Assembly: GCA_041918155.1 (NCBI GenBank)
Contig: JAYRWH010000075.1
Coordinates: 1 to 64,000 of the forward strand
Reading direction: 5' to 3'
Length of the DNA stretch: 64,000 nucleotides
From: UBA668 sp041918155
GTDB lineage: Bacteria > Actinomycetota > Acidimicrobiia > Acidimicrobiales > Ilumatobacteraceae
How positions within the stretch are numbered: the stretch's first letter is position 1; each line of letters starts with the position of its first letter. Shown in pieces: positions 61,717 to 64,000 of the stretch. The notes under the pieces were generated by a model. The model made no database searches. It was not told where the DNA came from and saw nothing but the letters and a program-made list of their open reading frames with translations. Made by a program: the position numbers and the translations under genes.

Positions 61717-63090
61717 ATGACCCGTCGTCTCGCGTTCGTGATCGTCGGTGTGGTGATCGCCACCCTGCTGCTGGCCGGGGCCGGCACACTGGCCCTCTCC
61801 GCAGTGCGAGCGCGCACCACCTCGATCGCCGACGTACGCGACCACGCGACACAGATCGCGGAGAACATCGACGAGGTGCTGCAGACCGAAGCACCGCTCG
61901 ACACCGTCGAGGGTCAGCGCCAGCTGCGCACCCGCCTCCGGCTGCTCAGCGTGGTGCGCTCGACGATGGCGGTCGACGACCTCGTGGTGCTCACCGCCGA
62001 CCAGAGCGGGCGGTTGCAGGGCGAGCCACTCCCGAGCCCCCTCACGATCGAGGACATCGACCCCGAACAGCTCGGCCTCGGGTTCACCGTGTCCGGCAGC
62101 CGCAACCGGGTGGCCTACGCCGCAGTACCGGTCACGGGGCCCAACGATCGCCTCTGGGTGGTCGTCGCGACCCGCCGCATCGAGAGCGGTCTCGGAGCCG
62201 GCGTGGTGCTGTTCCTGTGGGCCTCGGGCGCCACGATCCTGCTCGGGTTGGGTGCCGCTTACCTGCTCGGCCGCCACCTCAGCCGCCCCATTCGCGACGC
62301 CACGGCGGCTTCGCAGGCGATCGCCGCCGGACGGCTGGGCACACGGTTGCGGCCACCGCCGGCGCACCGCCACGACGAACTCTCCGACCTCGTGCACAAC
62401 ATCAACGACATGGCGTCGTCGCTCGAGCGGTCGCGCACGCTCGAGCAGCAGTTCCTGTTGTCGGTGAGCCACGATCTGCGCACCCCACTCACCTCCATCC
62501 GCGGCTACGCAGAGGCGATCGAGGACGGCGCCGGCGACCCGAAGAAGGCGGCGGCCGTGATCCGCGGCGAGTCGCGACGGCTCGAGCGGCTCGTGGCCGA
62601 CCTGCTCGACCTCGCCAAGCTGCAGTCGAAGGCGTTCACGATCGACCTGCGCCAGCTCGACGTGTCGGCCGCGGTGGCGACGGCGGCCGATGGTGCGGCC
62701 GGCTCGTGGCCCGATGTCGAGTTCCACGCCGTCACCTCCGCACCGATCACGGTGATCGCCGACGCCGATCGGCTCGGCCAGGTGCTGTCCAACCTCGTGG
62801 AGAACGCGGCCAAGTACGCGCGCACGAAGGTGATCCTCTCCACGCGGGTGGAGGGTGGGCATGCCGTCGTCACCGTCGACGACGACGGCCCCGGCATCTC
62901 GCCCGACGATCTGCCCCATGTGTTCGAGCGGTTGTACGTGGCCCGCCACGCGCCCGAACGCAAGGAGAACTCCAGCGGTCTCGGGCTGGCGATCGTGGCC
63001 GAACTGGTGGCGGCGATGGGCGGCGATGCGAGCGCCGGCGCCGCCCCCGGTGGGGGCGCCCGCTTCGGCGTGCGCCTGCCCCTGGCGTGA
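61717..63090 (+). CDS. sensor histidine kinase
   Basis: A 457-residue membrane kinase. TM1 near residues 7-28 (FVIVGVVIATLLLAGAGTLA) and TM2 near 155-185 (GVVLFLWASGATILLGLGAA) flank an extracellular sensor region. A HAMP-like linker leads to the dimerisation H-box FLLSVSHDLRTPLTSIRGYA (His near 251) and an ATP domain with N-box NLVENAAKYA, G1 DDDGPGIS, F-box FERLY and G2 SSGLGLAIV. It phosphorylates the response regulator upstream. The signal sensed is unknown. Confidence 0.94.
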   Translation: MTRRLAFVIVGVVIATLLLAGAGTLALSAVRARTTSIADVRDHATQIAENIDEVLQTEAPLDTVEGQRQLRTRLRLLSVVRSTMAVDDLVVLTADQSGRLQGEPLPSPLTIEDIDPEQLGLGFTVSGSRNRVAYAAVPVTGPNDRLWVVVATRRIESGLGAGVVLFLWASGATILLGLGAAYLLGRHLSRPIRDATAASQAIAAGRLGTRLRPPPAHRHDELSDLVHNINDMASSLERSRTLEQQFLLSVSHDLRTPLTSIRGYAEAIEDGAGDPKKAAAVIRGESRRLERLVADLLDLAKLQSKAFTIDLRQLDVSAAVATAADGAAGSWPDVEFHAVTSAPITVIADADRLGQVLSNLVENAAKYARTKVILSTRVEGGHAVVTVDDDGPGISPDDLPHVFERLYVARHAPERKENSSGLGLAIVAELVAAMGGDASAGAAPGGGARFGVRLPLA

Positions 63091-63099
63091 GGGCGGCCC

Positions 63100-63105
63100 T
63101 AGTAT
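63100..63105 (+). promoter_or_regulatory. -10 box (TAGTAT), leaderless-type spacing
   Basis: TAGTAT fits TANNNT and ends 9 nt before the ATG at 63115, with no ribosome site between. It lies immediately after the kinase stop at 63090, giving the next gene its own leaderless promoter. The same spacing occurs for fabD. Confidence 0.45.
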
Positions 63106-63114
63106 GCTCGGGCG

Positions 63115-63789
63115 ATGCCGCTGAGGGTGGTCGTCGAGCGGGGGCCGAAGAACAAGAAGTCCGTCGCGTTCGCGGTCGACTGGCCGGGCTGGAGCCGCGG
63201 CGCCAAGACGGCGGAGCTGGCGGTCGAGACGCTCGCCGCGTACCGCGAGCGCTATCGACCCGTCGCAGTCGCCGCCGGCCTCGGCGCGGAGTTCGACGCT
63301 GCTGGTGACTTCGAGGTGGTCGAGGACCACGTCGGCCCCGGGTCGACGGACTTCTGGGGCATCTCCTTCGCGCCGTCGTCGCTCGAGACCGAACCGATGA
63401 GCGACGCGGAGCTCGACCGCAAGATCGCGCTCCTTCAGGCTTGCTGGGGCTACTTCGACGCGGTGGCCGCGCGGGTGTCGGCCGAGATGCAGAAGGGGCC
63501 GCGCGGCGGGGGCCGCGATCGCGACCGGATCATTCGCCACACCATCCGCACCGAGAGCGAGGACTTCGCCAAGCAGGTCGGGCTGCGGATACCCGAGGAG
63601 GGCGCGCTGACCCCAGCGGGCCTGGCCGACCACCGGGCCTCGTACATCGCCGCGATCCGCGCCTACAACGCCGGCGAGGGCAAGCGGATGCGCTCGTGGA
63701 ACCTGCCCTTCCTCGTGCGCCACAGCGGCTACCACTCGATGGATCACGCCTGGGAGATGGTCGACAAGGACCTCACCGGCAGGCCGTGA
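63115..63789 (+). CDS. conserved hypothetical protein, DinB-like C-terminal pattern
   Basis: A 224-residue protein of unknown function. The N-terminus PLRVVVERGPKNKKSVAFAV, DWPGWSRGAKTAELAVETLA resembles HicB/DUF1902-type segments. The rest is helical, ending NLPFLVRHSGYHSMDHAWEM, which recalls the metal-binding His pattern of DinB-fold proteins (YH..DHAWE). No signal or membrane segment. It is preceded by a leaderless promoter and followed by the convergent glycyl-tRNA synthetase gene. Functional assignment is not possible from sequence. Confidence 0.7.
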   Translation: MPLRVVVERGPKNKKSVAFAVDWPGWSRGAKTAELAVETLAAYRERYRPVAVAAGLGAEFDAAGDFEVVEDHVGPGSTDFWGISFAPSSLETEPMSDAELDRKIALLQACWGYFDAVAARVSAEMQKGPRGGGRDRDRIIRHTIRTESEDFAKQVGLRIPEEGALTPAGLADHRASYIAAIRAYNAGEGKRMRSWNLPFLVRHSGYHSMDHAWEMVDKDLTGRP

Positions 63790-63793
63790 ACCC

Positions 63794-64000
63794 TCAGAAC
63801 CCGAGGCGGGTGCCGACCTCGGTGAGCAGCGAATCGATCGGCACACGCACCTGCTCGGTGGTGTCTCGGTCGCGGATGGTGACCGCGTTGTCCTCCAGCG
63901 AGTCGAAGTCGACCGTGACGCACAGCGGCGTGCCCACCTCGTCCTGGCGGCGGTAACGCTTGCCGATCGACTGGGTGTCGTCGTAGTCGACCATGTAGCG
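63794..64000 (-). CDS. glyQS: glycyl-tRNA synthetase (C-terminal part, cut by window edge)
   Basis: The 3' end of a class II glycyl-tRNA synthetase (eukaryotic-like homodimeric type), here about 68 codons. The frame is open to the edge: MVDYDDTQSIGKRYRRQDEV, GTPLCVTVDFDSLEDNAVTI, RDRDTTEQVRVPIDSLLTEV are the well-known C-terminal anticodon-binding sequence. The protein begins outside the window. The stop at 63794 faces the hypothetical gene's stop with a 4-bp gap. Confidence 0.93.
   Translation of the reverse strand, partial: RYMVDYDDTQSIGKRYRRQDEVGTPLCVTVDFDSLEDNAVTIRDRDTTEQVRVPIDSLLTEVGTRLGF

Noticed and set aside
61678..63846. 722-codon open frame antisense to the two-component genes
   Set aside because: Spans the response-regulator end, kinase and hypothetical gene in antisense; composition is Arg/Gly/Val rich with no motifs.

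Overview
High-GC DNA, very probably from an actinobacterium close to the Acidimicrobiia (Ilumatobacter-like). This is inferred from frequent GTG starts, TANNNT-type -10 boxes just upstream of start codons (leaderless-type promoters), a fab operon in the order fabD-fabH-fabG-acpP-fabF, OmpR-type signalling genes, and the ~130-residue C-terminal repeats ('PARLLETR ... VDVxGYF') on a secreted metalloprotease. No phage, transposon, CRISPR or rRNA was seen. The one tRNA is tRNA-Leu(CAA).

Layout. (1) 1-6501: L-rhamnose catabolism on the minus strand (DeoR regulator, bifunctional rhamnulose-1-P aldolase/lactaldehyde dehydrogenase, rhamnose isomerase, LutA-like lactate oxidation protein). A divergent regulator with two complete FadR modules in one chain follows. 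(2) 6521-19669: a catabolic island for a hydrophobic carboxylic or alicyclic compound: enoyl-CoA hydratase, NTF2-like protein, several SDRs, DHA2 exporter, thioesterase, HxlR regulator, amidohydrolase, CaiB CoA-transferase, aldehyde dehydrogenase, VOC protein and cytochrome P450. Its promoters carry strong inverted or direct repeats. (3) 18986-25817: a non-phosphorylative (deoxy)sugar pathway around an IclR regulator: IlvD-type sugar-acid dehydratase, SMP-30 lactonase, Zn-alcohol dehydrogenase, two SDRs and an FAH-type diketo-acid hydrolase. It probably converts a sugar such as L-fucose or L-rhamnose to pyruvate plus a C2/C3 acid. (4) 25803-36575: carbohydrate-active genes (LysR, GH116 lipoprotein, sulfatase, TetR, GH2, LacI), with a remnant of a phytanoyl-CoA dioxygenase. 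(5) 36584-45169: an unusually fused branched-chain-amino-acid-type ABC importer. One chain is LivH-LivM-LivG, the next is an MFS transporter fused to LivF, followed by two tandem substrate-binding lipoproteins and a TetR regulator.

(6) 45218-50729: cell-surface and secreted proteins (peptidoglycan-binding lipoprotein, HSL-type esterase, M4 thermolysin-like protease) and tRNA-Leu. (7) 50852-55673: type II fatty acid synthesis; FabD carries an extra biotinyl/lipoyl-like domain, and a C-rich tract precedes acpP. A FabZ-like dehydratase and a Bcp peroxiredoxin lie convergent to it. (8) 56355-60906: tryptophan genes trpC-(YCII)-trpF-trpB-trpA plus two small proteins; trpE, trpG and trpD are not here. 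(9) 60978-64000: an OmpR/histidine kinase pair, a leaderless hypothetical gene, and the 3' part of glycyl-tRNA synthetase.

The most unusual items are the MFS-LivF fusion beside the LivHMG fusion, the FabD-biotinyl-like fusion, the tandem FadR regulator, a 36-bp near-perfect inverted repeat at 13441-13476, the C-rich tract before acpP, and a promoter with a possibly structured transcript at 56189-56352. Long open frames antisense to most genes are GC-driven shadows and are not annotated.
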